Assembly (NCBI GenBank): GCA_000761475.1
Contig: JQNW01000003.1
Span: forward strand, 186,001-250,000
Reading direction: 5' to 3'
DNA: 64,000 nt
Source of the DNA: Chromohalobacter israelensis
GTDB lineage: Bacteria > Pseudomonadota > Gammaproteobacteria > Pseudomonadales > Halomonadaceae
The notes beneath the pieces are model-generated. The model did not search any database, was not told the DNA's origin, and was given only the letters and a program-made list of their open reading frames with translations. The translations under genes were made by a program, and so were the position numbers. Shown one piece after another: positions 25,824 through 34,745 of this stretch. The first letter of the stretch is position 1; every line of letters starts with the position of its first letter.

Positions 25824-27164
25824 ATGAAAATCAGTATCTTCGGTACGGGATACGTGGGCCTGGTCACCGGGACTTGCCTGGCGGACGTGGGGCACGAGGT
25901 CATGTGCATGGACGTCGACGCCGACAAGATCGCCCGCCTCGAGCGCGGCGAGATCCCCATCTACGAGCCGGGGCTGGACGCCATGGTGCGTCAGAACGTG
26001 AGCGAGGGCCGGCTGCGGTTCACCACCGATGCCGCCACCGCCGTGGGCTTCGCGCCGTTGCAGTTCATCGCCGTGGGCACGCCCCCCGACGAGGATGGCA
26101 GCGCCGATTTGCAGTACGTGCTGGCCGTGGCGCGCAGCATCGGCCAGCACATGCAGGACGACAAGGTCGTCGTCGACAAGTCGACCGTGCCGGTGGGCAC
26201 CGCGGACAAGGTGCGCGCCGCCGTTCAGCAGGAGCTCGATGCCCGCGACGCCGCGCTCACCGTGGATGTCTGCTCCAATCCAGAGTTCTTGAAGGAAGGC
26301 GCCGCCATCGAGGACTTCACGCATGGCGCACGGATCATCGTGGGCACTGATGCCGAGCGGGTGCGCGAGATCATGCGTGAATGCTACGGTCCCTATAACC
26401 GGCACCATGAGAAGTTGATGTTCATGGATATCCGCAGCGCCGAGCTGACCAAATACGCGGCCAACGCCATGCTCGCCACCAAGATCAGCTTCATGAACGA
26501 GATCGCCAATCTCGCGGAGCGTCTCGGGGCGGACATCGAACAGGTGCGGCGCGGCATCGGCTCGGACCCGCGCATCGGGTATCACTTCATCTATCCGGGA
26601 TGCGGCTACGGCGGCTCCTGCTTTCCCAAGGACGTGCAGGCACTGGCGCGCACCGCCGGCGAGATCGGCTACCATGCCGAACTGCTCGAAGCGGTCGAAG
26701 GCGTCAACCAGCGTCAGAAGGCCACCCTGTTCGCCAAGCTCTCGCAAGCCTTCGACGGCGACCTGGCCGGCAAGACCATCGCGCTCTGGGGGCTGGCCTT
26801 CAAGCCCAACACCGACGACATGCGCGAGGCCCCGAGTCGCGCCTTGATGGAGGCGCTGTGGGAATGTGGCGCCCGGGTACAGGCCTTCGACCCGGAAGCC
26901 ATGGAAGAATGCCGGCGGATCTACGGCAAGCGCGACGATCTGGCACTGGTCGATAATCGCGAGCAGGCCATCGAGGGGGCCGACGCCCTGGTGATCTGTA
27001 CCGAATGGAAGGCGTTCCGCAGCGTGGATTTCGCCTGGCTCAAGCAGTCGCTGAGCACACCGGTGGTCGTCGACGGCCGCAACCTGTTCGATCCGCAGGC
27101 GGTCAAGCGCTCGGGACTGTTGTACTTCGCGGTGGGACGCGGGGATTCCTTGCGTACGCCATGA
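25824..27164 (+). CDS. ugd: UDP-glucose 6-dehydrogenase
   Basis: 446 residues, the usual Ugd length. N-terminal Rossmann motif [46 protein letters not shown] and the catalytic cysteine in [13 protein letters not shown] are present, plus the C-terminal domain [16 protein letters not shown]. It oxidises UDP-glucose to UDP-glucuronate with two NAD. Start 25824 follows AAAGGACGACATACG. Its terminator has been split by the IS1182-type element just downstream. Confidence 0.93.
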   Translation: MKISIFGTGYVGLVTGTCLADVGHEVMCMDVDADKIARLERGEIPIYEPGLDAMVRQNVSEGRLRFTTDAATAVGFAPLQFIAVGTPPDEDGSADLQYVLAVARSIGQHMQDDKVVVDKSTVPVGTADKVRAAVQQELDARDAALTVDVCSNPEFLKEGAAIEDFTHGARIIVGTDAERVREIMRECYGPYNRHHEKLMFMDIRSAELTKYAANAMLATKISFMNEIANLAERLGADIEQVRRGIGSDPRIGYHFIYPGCGYGGSCFPKDVQALARTAGEIGYHAELLEAVEGVNQRQKATLFAKLSQAFDGDLAGKTIALWGLAFKPNTDDMREAPSRALMEALWECGARVQAFDPEAMEECRRIYGKRDDLALVDNREQAIEGADALVICTEWKAFRSVDFAWLKQSLSTPVVVDGRNLFDPQAVKRSGLLYFAVGRGDSLRTP

Positions 27165-27228
27165 GCCCCGCTCACGACGAAACGGCCCCTTTCCAGGCCG
27201 TGTCAAAACGGTCTGTCAGAAGTCGTTC

Positions 27229-27256
27229 ACATCGCCCCGCTTTTGCGGGGCGATGT
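27229..27256 (-). repeat. Hairpin downstream of the transposase stop
   Basis: Perfect 12-bp stem (ACATCGCCCCGC and complement) with a TTTT loop, between the left inverted repeat and the transposase stop codon. It may end the transposase message or block incoming transcription. Confidence 0.5.
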
Positions 27257-27298
27257 CGTTGCAGCCTTGTCGATGTCACCTCGATAAAGGATCCAGCC

Positions 27299-28744
27299 TC
27301 AGACCGGGGCTTGTCTCAGCCGGGTCATCAGCGCCTCGGCCCCGATATGTCGCATCAGTCTCTTAAGGTTGTACGCCAGTACCGCCAGACTGATCTCCCC
27401 TCGGGCTTTATCGAGCCCACGCACCAGCAGACGTCCGGCATTCCCCATCAGCGTGTCCTTGAGCGTGCCGAAGGGATGCTCGACGGTGGCGCGGCGACGT
27501 GTCATCGCCTTGGGGTCCTCTGTCAGGCGTTGTCGCGACGTCTCGAAGGCGCTTTCATACTGATGGCGGGTGACCGTTCGCCAACGCCCCGCCGTACAGC
27601 GTGGCTTGAGCCTACAACCGGCACACGCCGAAGGGTTGGCGTAGTAAAGAACCTTCTGGGAAGCGTTGCGTTGCTTCAGTGGCAGCCAGTGATCGGCCGG
27701 ACAGCGGTAGGCATCCCGGGCCGGTTCGTAGTGAAAAGCATCGGCCTGATAGAGCTGGCCGCCTCCCTGATTGTTGACGGTCCGCCGGGGCGGGATATGG
27801 CAGGCTAGGTTGCGTTCTTCGCAGCGCTGCTGCTGTTCACCGTTGGAATAGCCGGCATCGGCCAGTATCGATAAATTCCCTCTTTCCAGCGCCGTCTGGG
27901 TCGCTTCCGCCATGGGCTGCAACTGGCGACTGTCATCGCCGTCCTGCACCGTCTCGTGGTGCACGATCAGATGGGTGTCGGTATCCACCGCCGTCTGCAG
28001 GTTATAGGCGGTGCGGCTTCCCTGCGGCGAGCGCATGAGCCGGGCCTCAGGCTCACCGGTGACGTGATGCTGGATCCCGAGCCGTTCCATGCGCTCGCGG
28101 CTGTCTCGGGTCTGATCACGCAGGGCCTTGAGCCGTTCGAGTGAACGGCGACGCTGGTCATCGTCGGGCCCATCCCGGTGGGCTTCCTCGTGGTCGGTCT
28201 CATCGAGGCCTTCCAGCCAGGCGTCGATACGCGCGTTCAACGCCTGTTCCTCACGGACCAGCGCCTGGCGGCTCACCACACGCTTCTTGCTAGCCACGGC
28301 CCCGAATTTGCTGCCATCGATGGCCACTTCGCGGCTTGCCAGCCAGCCGGCGTCACGGCAGAAACGCACGAAATGACGGCACAGCTGACGAAACGCGCGC
28401 GGATGCTTGCGCCGAAACTCGGCGATGGTCTTGAAGTCGGGAGTCAGCCGATTGAGCAGCCACATCAGCTCGATATTGCGCTGACATTCGCGTTCCAGCC
28501 GGCGTGACGAGCGGATCTGCTGAAGATAGCCGTACAGGTAGAGGCGCAGCATATCCGCGGGATGGTAGCCCGGGCGCCCGGTCGCAGCGGGTCGAGCCCG
28601 CTCGAAGCCCAGGGCATCGAGATCGAGGGAGTCGACATAAAGATCGATGACGCGAACGAGGTGATCGTCGGGAATCAGGTCATCGAGAGAAGGCGGCAGC
28701 AGGTCGAGCTGCTCGCGAGACGCGCCGGTGATATAGCGTGCCAT
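27299..28744 (-). CDS. IS1182-family transposase
   Basis: 481 residues, apparently full length. The N-terminal DUF772-type domain (GRPGYHPADMLRLYLYGYLQQIRSSRRLE) is followed by a DDE domain with AIDGSKFGAV, ILADAGYSNG and the glutamate in VEHPFGTLKDTLMG, and a cysteine cluster CAGCRLKPRC. No frameshift is seen, so the element may still be active. Confidence 0.93.
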   Translation of the reverse strand: MARYITGASREQLDLLPPSLDDLIPDDHLVRVIDLYVDSLDLDALGFERARPAATGRPGYHPADMLRLYLYGYLQQIRSSRRLERECQRNIELMWLLNRLTPDFKTIAEFRRKHPRAFRQLCRHFVRFCRDAGWLASREVAIDGSKFGAVASKKRVVSRQALVREEQALNARIDAWLEGLDETDHEEAHRDGPDDDQRRRSLERLKALRDQTRDSRERMERLGIQHHVTGEPEARLMRSPQGSRTAYNLQTAVDTDTHLIVHHETVQDGDDSRQLQPMAEATQTALERGNLSILADAGYSNGEQQQRCEERNLACHIPPRRTVNNQGGGQLYQADAFHYEPARDAYRCPADHWLPLKQRNASQKVLYYANPSACAGCRLKPRCTAGRWRTVTRHQYESAFETSRQRLTEDPKAMTRRRATVEHPFGTLKDTLMGNAGRLLVRGLDKARGEISLAVLAYNLKRLMRHIGAEALMTRLRQAPV

Positions 28745-28751
28745 GACGAAA

Positions 28752-28780
28752 ACTGCCCATCAGGAAACCTGATGGGCAGT
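28752..28780 (-). promoter_or_regulatory. Hairpin plus T-run just before the transposase start
   Basis: Perfect 13-bp stem ACTGCCCATCAGG with 3-nt loop, followed on the minus strand by TTTTCGTC and the ATG. Its form is that of a terminator between the right inverted repeat and the gene, suited to stopping read-in transcription from neighbouring promoters. Confidence 0.6.
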
Positions 28781-28845
28781 GTGCCAGCCGAGGCTGTGTT
28801 TTGACACAGCCTGCTGTCGGGGCCGTTTTGCGTTGGGGGCAACGT

Positions 28846-29844
28846 TCAGTGCATGAGCCAGGGCGTCACCCAGCCACCGCCGATCAGCAGCAGCAGGAAC
28901 AGGATCAGGGCCAGCAGCATGGGCCTGACGCCCAGCGCCTTGAGCTTTTCCAGGCGGGTCTCGAAACCCAGTGCCGCCATCGCCATGGCCAGCGCGATCT
29001 GCCCGCCCATTACCAGCGACTGGTGCAGGGCTGCCGGCAGGACGACGACGCTGTTGAAGATCACCATGGCCAGAAAGCCGAAGGCGAACCAGGGAATCAC
29101 CAGGCCGCCGCGGCCGGCTTCCGAATCGTCTTCCGCCTGCCGATGACGGAGCCACCACTGGCCGACCACCAGCAGAAAGGGCACGAGCAGCATCACCCGG
29201 ACGAGCTTGACGATCACCGCATTGGCTAACGCCTGGGGACCGACCGCGTCGCCGGCGGCGACCACCTGGGCCACCTCATGCACGGTGGCGCCGATGTAGA
29301 TGCCGAACAATCCCTCGTCCATGCCGGTGAGAGGATAGAGCAAGGGATAGACCAGCATCGCCAGCGAGCCGAACAGCACGACGGTGGCTACGGCCATCGA
29401 GGTGGCGGCCGGCTTCGAACGGATGGTGGTCTCGGTGGCGAGCACGGCGGCGGCACCGCAGATGGCACTGCCGGCACTCGTGAGCAGAGCGGTCTCGCGA
29501 TCGAGCCCCAGCAGGCGTGTGCCGATCCAGTACCCGGCGGTCAGGATGGTGCAGATCACCAGGGCATCGAGCATGATGACCTTGGGGCCGAGGCCGAGAA
29601 TCTGCTGTAACGTCAGCGACAGGCCGAACAGCACGATGCCGCCGCGCAGCAGCCAGCGGGTCGCGAACTGTAGCCCGCGGCCTGCCTGAGGCAGGCGCCC
29701 GCTGACGGGCAGGTTGCCGATCACGAGACCCAGCAGCAGCGAGAAGACCAGTGGACTGATGCCGCTTTCGCGGATGCCGGGCAGGTGAGCCAGGGTGAAG
29801 CCCCCCAGGGTCAGGCCGGCGCAGAGTATCAATCCCTGCCACAT
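28846..29844 (-). CDS. yeiH: YeiH/UPF0324 family putative sulfate exporter-type membrane protein
   Basis: 332 residues with about ten membrane helices. Family blocks are GISPLVFSLLLGLVIGN, FATRWLLRGGIVLFGLSLTL, TSAGSAICGAAAVLAT and IGATVHEVAQVVAAG. The start at 29844 follows GGAGAATGTCTC. It is divergent from a LysR gene of the YeiE type, the same arrangement as in E. coli. The family is predicted to export small anions; the true substrate is not established. Confidence 0.88.
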   Translation of the reverse strand: MWQGLILCAGLTLGGFTLAHLPGIRESGISPLVFSLLLGLVIGNLPVSGRLPQAGRGLQFATRWLLRGGIVLFGLSLTLQQILGLGPKVIMLDALVICTILTAGYWIGTRLLGLDRETALLTSAGSAICGAAAVLATETTIRSKPAATSMAVATVVLFGSLAMLVYPLLYPLTGMDEGLFGIYIGATVHEVAQVVAAGDAVGPQALANAVIVKLVRVMLLVPFLLVVGQWWLRHRQAEDDSEAGRGGLVIPWFAFGFLAMVIFNSVVVLPAALHQSLVMGGQIALAMAMAALGFETRLEKLKALGVRPMLLALILFLLLLIGGGWVTPWLMH

Positions 29845-29957
29845 GAGACATTCTCCGATGATGGGCGGTACCGCCATGGATGTGTCTCTTCAGGCTAAAC
29901 CGGAATAGAATTATGTGTTATGTGGTAATAACGAAATGACAGTTAAGTAAAACCGAT

Positions 29958-30869
29958 ATGTCGACCCATGTGACCTTTCGCCAGCTCCAGGTATTCGTTG
30001 CCGTGATTCGTGGCGGCGCCGTCAATGCGGCCGCGCGGCAATTGCGTCTCTCCCAGTCGGCGACCAGCCAGGCACTGGCCGATCTGGAACGTCAGCTCGG
30101 CGTGGTGCTCTTCGAACGGCTGGGGCGTCGTCTAGAGCTCAACGATGCCGGACGTCGATTGCTCCCGTACGCCGAGAAAGTGCTCAACGGGCTCGATGAG
30201 CTGGTCGATGCGGCGCGCGAGCCCGACGGCGAGCTGCGGGGCACGCTGCACGTCGCGGCCAGCGCCACGATCGGCACCTATCTGCTGCCGATGCTGGCCG
30301 GACGTTTCATCGAGCAGCATCCCGCCGTCGACCTGCAACTGCGGCTGCGCAACACCGAGGACGTGATGCGCGACATTCAGCGCTTCGACGCCGACCTGGG
30401 ATTGATCGAGGGGCAGTGCAGCGAGTCACGGCTGGTGAGCGAACTCTGGTGTCAGGACGAGATGGTGGTGGTGGCCGCGCCCCAGCACCCGTTGGCGGCA
30501 CGCGACGGCCTCGGGGTCGAGGAGCTGCAGGCAGCGCAATGGATCCTGCGTGAACCGGGCTCGGGGACGCGGGCGATCTTCGAGGCGGCCATCCACCCTC
30601 ACGTCGAGCGTATCCGCGTGCGCATGGAGCTCGATCAGCACGAAGCGATCAAGCAGGCAGTGCGCGCCGGCTTCGGGTTGGGCTGCCTGTCACGGCTGAG
30701 CGTGGCGGGCGAGCTCGAGCGGGGTGAACTGGTGGCGTTGAGAAGCCCGCTGCAACTGACCCGTTCCTTTTCGCTGGTCTGGCATCCCGAGCGCTACCGC
30801 AGCCCGCTCTGGCAGGCCTTCAAGGTCTTTCTGCATGAGGCTGGTCTGAGTGTGAACACAAGAGAATGA
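29958..30869 (+). CDS. yeiE: YeiE-like LysR-family regulator
   Basis: 303 residues. The winged helix reads FRQLQVFVAVIRGGAVNAAARQLRLSQSATSQALADLERQLGVVLFERLGRRL, closest to the YeiE/CysB-like branch. The effector domain has HVAASATIGTYLLPMLAGRF and REPGSGTRAIFE. The intergenic region of 113 nt to yeiH is AT-rich and should hold both promoters. The regulator probably controls yeiH. Confidence 0.88.
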   Translation: MSTHVTFRQLQVFVAVIRGGAVNAAARQLRLSQSATSQALADLERQLGVVLFERLGRRLELNDAGRRLLPYAEKVLNGLDELVDAAREPDGELRGTLHVAASATIGTYLLPMLAGRFIEQHPAVDLQLRLRNTEDVMRDIQRFDADLGLIEGQCSESRLVSELWCQDEMVVVAAPQHPLAARDGLGVEELQAAQWILREPGSGTRAIFEAAIHPHVERIRVRMELDQHEAIKQAVRAGFGLGCLSRLSVAGELERGELVALRSPLQLTRSFSLVWHPERYRSPLWQAFKVFLHEAGLSVNTRE

Positions 30870-30874
30870 GGGCA

Positions 30875-31948
30875 CTATTTCGATAGCGCCTCAAACTGCG
30901 GCAGCACGGTCTCCTTGAGGAAGGGGCGGTAGTGCGCTTCGGTGACGGTGATGGGCGCGGCATCCATGCGGGCGATGGCATCGGCTAGGGCTGCTTCATC
31001 CTCGCGGGGGACGAGGAAGTCGGCAAGTTCGCCGGCGAGTATCTCGCGGGGGCCGGAGGGACAGTCGACGCTGACCACGGGCGTGCCCAGCAGCAGCGAT
31101 TCGATGAGCGCGCGTGGCAACCCTTCGGCGTCCGAGGTCAGGATCAAGGCCTTGGCATGGCGAATGAACGGATAGGGGTTGGTCTGGTAGCCGGGCAGGA
31201 TGACGCGCTCGGCGAGCCCCATGTCCTCGATCATCTTGCGCAGCCTGGCTTCTTCGTCGCCCTTGCCCTTGCCCAGCAGGACCAGCGGGGTCGTCACGCC
31301 GCTGGCCTTGTAGGCGCGCAGCAGGCGGTCATGACGCTTGCGGGGCTCGTAGGTCCCGACATTGATCAGATACTCGCCCTCCGGCACCGGCGCCGGTTCC
31401 TCGGCCAGGCGCAGGAAGGGCTCTCGCTCGTAGGGGTTGTAGATGGCGCGAATCTCGGCGGGCCGGAGGCCGATGACGTCGAGCAGATTGTCCTTGACGC
31501 CCTGGGAGACGGCGACGACATTGCGCCCGGTATAGAAGCGGTGCACCTTGGCGAATGCCTTGGCGCGCTGATCGGGATCGCTGAATTTCGCCGAGATGTC
31601 GCTCTTGATCCAGAACCACAGATTGGGGTGGCGCAGGTGGCGAGTGATCTTGTCGCACGAGCAGGAGAGCACCACGTCGGCGGCGAAGGCGTCGAGGGTC
31701 CTGGCGATGCGCGCAGCCTGCCATTTCTCCACCAGCGGCGTCGAGAACATCTTGCTGAAACGGTTGATGAGCGCGAGGTTCTCCACCGTGACGCCATCCG
31801 GAATCGGCTGCTCGATTCTGTCGCGCAGGATGAACACCTTGACCGTGTGGCCGCGTTGATGGAGACCGGCGGCCGTGTAAAGCAGCGATTTTTCCGCGCC
31901 GCCGCCGTAGAGGTCGGCGATGACGAAGGCAAAGCGTTTGGGCGTCAT
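30875..31948 (-). CDS. GT4-family glycosyltransferase
   Basis: 357 residues with two Rossmann-like domains. The N-terminal FVIADLYGGGAEKSLLYTAAGL is the acceptor side. The C-terminal domain has YLINVGTYEPRKRHDRLL, the EX7E-type SDAEGLPRALIESLLLGTPVVSVDCPSGPREIL and nucleotide-sugar contacts. It is probably involved in LPS core or surface polysaccharide assembly, since it precedes an LPS-kinase-like gene on the same strand. Donor and acceptor are unknown. AAGGATGATGCC precedes the ATG. Confidence 0.88.
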   Translation of the reverse strand: MTPKRFAFVIADLYGGGAEKSLLYTAAGLHQRGHTVKVFILRDRIEQPIPDGVTVENLALINRFSKMFSTPLVEKWQAARIARTLDAFAADVVLSCSCDKITRHLRHPNLWFWIKSDISAKFSDPDQRAKAFAKVHRFYTGRNVVAVSQGVKDNLLDVIGLRPAEIRAIYNPYEREPFLRLAEEPAPVPEGEYLINVGTYEPRKRHDRLLRAYKASGVTTPLVLLGKGKGDEEARLRKMIEDMGLAERVILPGYQTNPYPFIRHAKALILTSDAEGLPRALIESLLLGTPVVSVDCPSGPREILAGELADFLVPREDEAALADAIARMDAAPITVTEAHYRPFLKETVLPQFEALSK

Positions 31949-31975
31949 GGCATCATCCTTGAATCGGGGGAAGAC

Positions 31976-32686
31976 TCACGCGGGCTGACCGAGTCGCTCG
32001 TGAAGATAGCCGTGCGCGAAACGGCGGTAGCGATCGCCTTTCAGTTTGCTGGGGCTCAGCATGGCATCGATGGCCTGGCGTCGCCGGTCGGCACGGCGAG
32101 GCAGGCGCTTGACGTGGGTGTCGATCCACACGATGTCGCCCTTGGCATCGACCCAGACATTGCCATAGTGGAAATCGCGATGGCAGTAGCCGTGGTGTAT
32201 CAAGACGGCCGCGTCGTCGCATAGCCGGCGTATGAACGCCAGGCGCGCCGTTTCGTCGAGGCGCAGGAAATGGGTTTCGCCGGATTCGCCGCTGGCCAGG
32301 TATTCCATGGCGAGCAGCGAGCCCAGGGGGTTGAGCGGATTGATCGCCAGTCCCACACCCCGGCAGGCCACGGCCTTGAGCCCCGCCCGCCGGATGAGGC
32401 GGTTCGAGCGCCATTCCTTGAGCGCATCGAAGCCGCCCAGCAGCCGTTTTTCGAGGATATCGCGCAGCCACCAGTTGAGTGGCTGACGCTTGGCCGTGAA
32501 TTTGTCGGCGATCAGCTTGAACAAGGTGTTCGAGCGCGGCTCCAGGTAGAAGCGACTGCTGCCGACGGCCTCCATGTGTCGAGTCGTCTCGGGCTGCTGC
32601 AGTGCGATGCGGCCGGGAAACGGAAAGCGTGTGCGCAGGTAATACCAGCGCGGCACACCGTTCAGCGAGACTCGATACAGGGGCAT
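31976..32686 (-). CDS. Lipopolysaccharide core kinase-like protein (RfaP/KdkA-type fold)
   Basis: 236 residues of the small eukaryotic-like kinase fold. The catalytic loop HHGYCHRDFHYGNVWVD (His-Arg-Asp) and the metal-binding aspartate in DIVWIDTHVKR are present. The N-terminal glycine loop is poorly conserved, as in Kdo/heptose kinases. Start 32686 (MPLYRVSLNG) was chosen; upstream codons are unconserved and overlap the manC promoter region. Co-located with a GT4 gene (27 nt gap), it probably phosphorylates a core sugar. Confidence 0.8.
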   Translation of the reverse strand: MPLYRVSLNGVPRWYYLRTRFPFPGRIALQQPETTRHMEAVGSSRFYLEPRSNTLFKLIADKFTAKRQPLNWWLRDILEKRLLGGFDALKEWRSNRLIRRAGLKAVACRGVGLAINPLNPLGSLLAMEYLASGESGETHFLRLDETARLAFIRRLCDDAAVLIHHGYCHRDFHYGNVWVDAKGDIVWIDTHVKRLPRRADRRRQAIDAMLSPSKLKGDRYRRFAHGYLHERLGQPA

Positions 32687-32840
32687 GATGGGGTGGCGAC
32701 CTTCCGCAATAGGTTGGGCGCTAATCCTCGATAAGCGCTCACCGCTTGTCAAGGTAATGACACATTGAGACTGGCGACATGCGCAAGCGCTGCGTAACGT
32801 GATAGCCGCGCGTTCGATCATTTCGCCCGAGGAGCTTTGC

Positions 32841-34253
32841 ATGTTGACGCCCGTGATTCTCGCCGGAGGTAACGGCACACGCCTGTGGCCGCTGTCGCGA
32901 CGGGATACGCCCAAACAGTTTCTTCCCCTGCTGGAACGACGCAGCATGCTGCAGGCGACGCTGGCGCGACTCGCCGGCCTGACGACCGCGCGGCCCATCG
33001 TGGTCTGTGCCGACGCCCACCGGTTCCTGGTGGCCGAGCAACTGCGCGACAGCGGGGTGGAGGCGGATATCGTGCTGGAGCCCGAGGGGCGTGACACGGC
33101 GCCGGCCATTGCCCTGGCGGCGCTGTGTCAGCAGGCACGCGAAACAGACGACGCCGATAGGGGGCCACTGCTGGTGCTGCCCGCCGATCACCACATCGCG
33201 GATGTGGCGGCGTTTCGCGAGGCGATCGAGCGGGCGCTGCCGACAACAGAGCAGGGCGCGTTCGCCACCTTCGGCATCGTGCCGCGTCATCCCGAAACCG
33301 GCTACGGCTACCTGGAAGTGGACGACATTTCCGCAGGCCTGCAGCCACTCAGACGTTTTGTGGAGAAGCCCGATGCCACGCGGGCCAAGGCATTCCTCGA
33401 GGCGGGACGGTATCTCTGGAACAGCGGGATGTTTTTGATGCATGGCGACCGCTATCTGCAAGCGCTGGCGCGCCTGCGCCCTGCGATGCACGACGCGGTG
33501 ACCGCGGCCTGGGCGGCGCGACGGACGGATCTCGATTTCCTGCGCCCCGATGCCGCGACGTTTGCCGCCTGCGAGCGCGAGTCGGTGGACTACGCGGTCA
33601 TGGAGCATGTCGACGATGCCGTGGCGGTGGCCCTCGATGCCGGCTGGTCGGACGTGGGGTCGTTCCAGGCATTGTGGGACATCGCCGAGAAAGATGCCGA
33701 CGGCAATGTGTTGCGCGGGGATACCCTGGCCGAGGCGACGCGCGATACCTGGGTGCAGGGTCAGTCGCGCCTGGTGGCGACGCTGGGCGTCGAGGGGCTG
33801 GTCGTCGTGGAGACCGCCGACAGCGTGCTGGTGGCCGACCGGCGCCATGCCCAGGACATCAAGACCCTGGTGGCGCGGCTCGATGCCCAGGGCCGCCGCG
33901 AAAGTGCGGCGCATCGCTGCGTCTATCGTCCGTGGGGCAGTTACGAAAGCCTGGAAAACGGGCCGCGCTTTCAGGTCAAGCATATCCGCGTGCGTCCCGG
34001 CGCGCGCCTGTCTTTGCAGCGCCATCATCATCGTGCCGAGCACTGGGTGGTCGTGTCCGGCACCGCGCGGGTGACCCGGGGCGAGGAGGACTTTCTGCTC
34101 AGCGTGAACCAATCCGTATATATCCCGCTGGGAGTCGAGCATCGCCTCGAAAATCCGGGGCGCATCGACCTGGAGATGATCGAGATTCAGAGCGGTGCCT
34201 ATCTCGGCGAGGACGATATCGTCCGCCTTGACGACGATTATCGGCGCGGCTGA
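32841..34253 (+). CDS. manC: Mannose-1-phosphate guanylyltransferase / mannose-6-phosphate isomerase
   Basis: 470 residues, bifunctional type II arrangement. The N-terminal nucleotidyltransferase has VILAGGNGTRLWPLSRRDTPKQF and FVEKPD; the C-terminal cupin isomerase has RPWGSYESL, GARLSLQRHHHRAEHWVVVSGTA and NQSVYIPLGVEHRLENPG. It makes GDP-mannose from fructose-6-phosphate via mannose phosphates, with a phosphomannomutase encoded elsewhere. Start 32841 follows GAGGAGCTTTGC. It is the last GC-rich gene before the AT-rich island. Confidence 0.93.
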   Translation: MLTPVILAGGNGTRLWPLSRRDTPKQFLPLLERRSMLQATLARLAGLTTARPIVVCADAHRFLVAEQLRDSGVEADIVLEPEGRDTAPAIALAALCQQARETDDADRGPLLVLPADHHIADVAAFREAIERALPTTEQGAFATFGIVPRHPETGYGYLEVDDISAGLQPLRRFVEKPDATRAKAFLEAGRYLWNSGMFLMHGDRYLQALARLRPAMHDAVTAAWAARRTDLDFLRPDAATFAACERESVDYAVMEHVDDAVAVALDAGWSDVGSFQALWDIAEKDADGNVLRGDTLAEATRDTWVQGQSRLVATLGVEGLVVVETADSVLVADRRHAQDIKTLVARLDAQGRRESAAHRCVYRPWGSYESLENGPRFQVKHIRVRPGARLSLQRHHHRAEHWVVVSGTARVTRGEEDFLLSVNQSVYIPLGVEHRLENPGRIDLEMIEIQSGAYLGEDDIVRLDDDYRRG

Positions 34254-34295
34254 TAGAGAACGTTTTGTATCAGAATCCATGATCTAGCGGAGAGA

Positions 34296-34312
34296 CTTAA
34301 TCAGCCCTTAAG
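34296..34312 (+). promoter_or_regulatory. PmrA-box-like site before dgkA
   Basis: CTTAAT-CAGCC-CTTAAG, an exact match to the PmrA/QseB direct-repeat consensus, ending 51 nt before the dgkA start. A plausible -10 (TCTAAC) lies about 8 nt downstream. Confidence 0.75.
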
Positions 34313-34363
34313 GTATCGAGTCTAACCTACTGGCTTCTTTGTAAACTTGGACGTGTTGACAAA

Positions 34364-34735
34364 ATGGCTGATCTAGATAAATGGAATGGAACAGGTCTCG
34401 TACGTTTAAATAAAGCTCTTTTTTGTTCTCTAAAGGGCTTGAGTGCTGCCTGGGTGCATGAATCGGCATTTCGTCAAGAATTAGTTTTCCTTGCATTGTT
34501 GATGCCAATTCCTATCTTTGGGAATTACTTACCTATAGAAAAAGTGATGATGGGGGCATCTCTCATCTTGCTATTGGTAGTGGAGCTTATAAATTCAGCT
34601 ATTGAAGCTGTTGTGGATCGCGTGGGAACGCAATGGCATATATTAAGCGGCCGAGCCAAGGATCTTGGGTCAGCATCGGTTTTTATGACATTTTTGCTTG
34701 TTGTTTGGGTCTGGTTTAATATTTTAATGAAGTGA
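34364..34735 (+). CDS. dgkA: Diacylglycerol kinase DgkA
   Basis: 123 residues, the size of E. coli DgkA. Three membrane helices surround the active-site helix ELINSAIEAVVDR (74-86, catalytic Glu74 and metal ligand Glu81), and KDLGSASV follows. It phosphorylates diacylglycerol, a by-product of phosphoethanolamine transfer by EptA and of osmoregulated glucan synthesis. It is AT-rich and its ribosome site is weak. The PmrA-box-like site upstream and the nearby eptA gene recall the eptA/mcr-dgkA association. Confidence 0.92.
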   Translation: MADLDKWNGTGLVRLNKALFCSLKGLSAAWVHESAFRQELVFLALLMPIPIFGNYLPIEKVMMGASLILLLVVELINSAIEAVVDRVGTQWHILSGRAKDLGSASVFMTFLLVVWVWFNILMK

Positions 34736-34745
34736 TTTTAGTCAT

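Larger units (their letters stand above)
27194..28813 (-). mobile_element. IS1182-family insertion sequence
   Basis: About 1.62 kb bounded by imperfect inverted repeats: CAGGCCGTGTCAAAACG at 27194-27210 and CAGGCTGTGTCAAAACA read inward from 28813, 15 of 17 identical. It contains one intact transposase gene. No clear target duplication is visible, so the exact ends carry an uncertainty of a few bases. It sits between the two arms of a terminator. Confidence 0.85.
27180..28829. terminator. Terminator split in two by the IS insertion
   Basis: AAACGGCCCC at 27180-27189 and GGGGCCGTTTT at 28819-28829 are perfect complements (10 bp) ending in a T-run. They flank the insertion sequence and, joined, form a classic bidirectional terminator between convergent ugd and yeiH. 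Confidence 0.65.

Noticed and set aside
27190-28818. Target-site duplication for the IS1182 element
   Set aside because: Flanks TTTC and CTGTC share no convincing repeat, so none is claimed.
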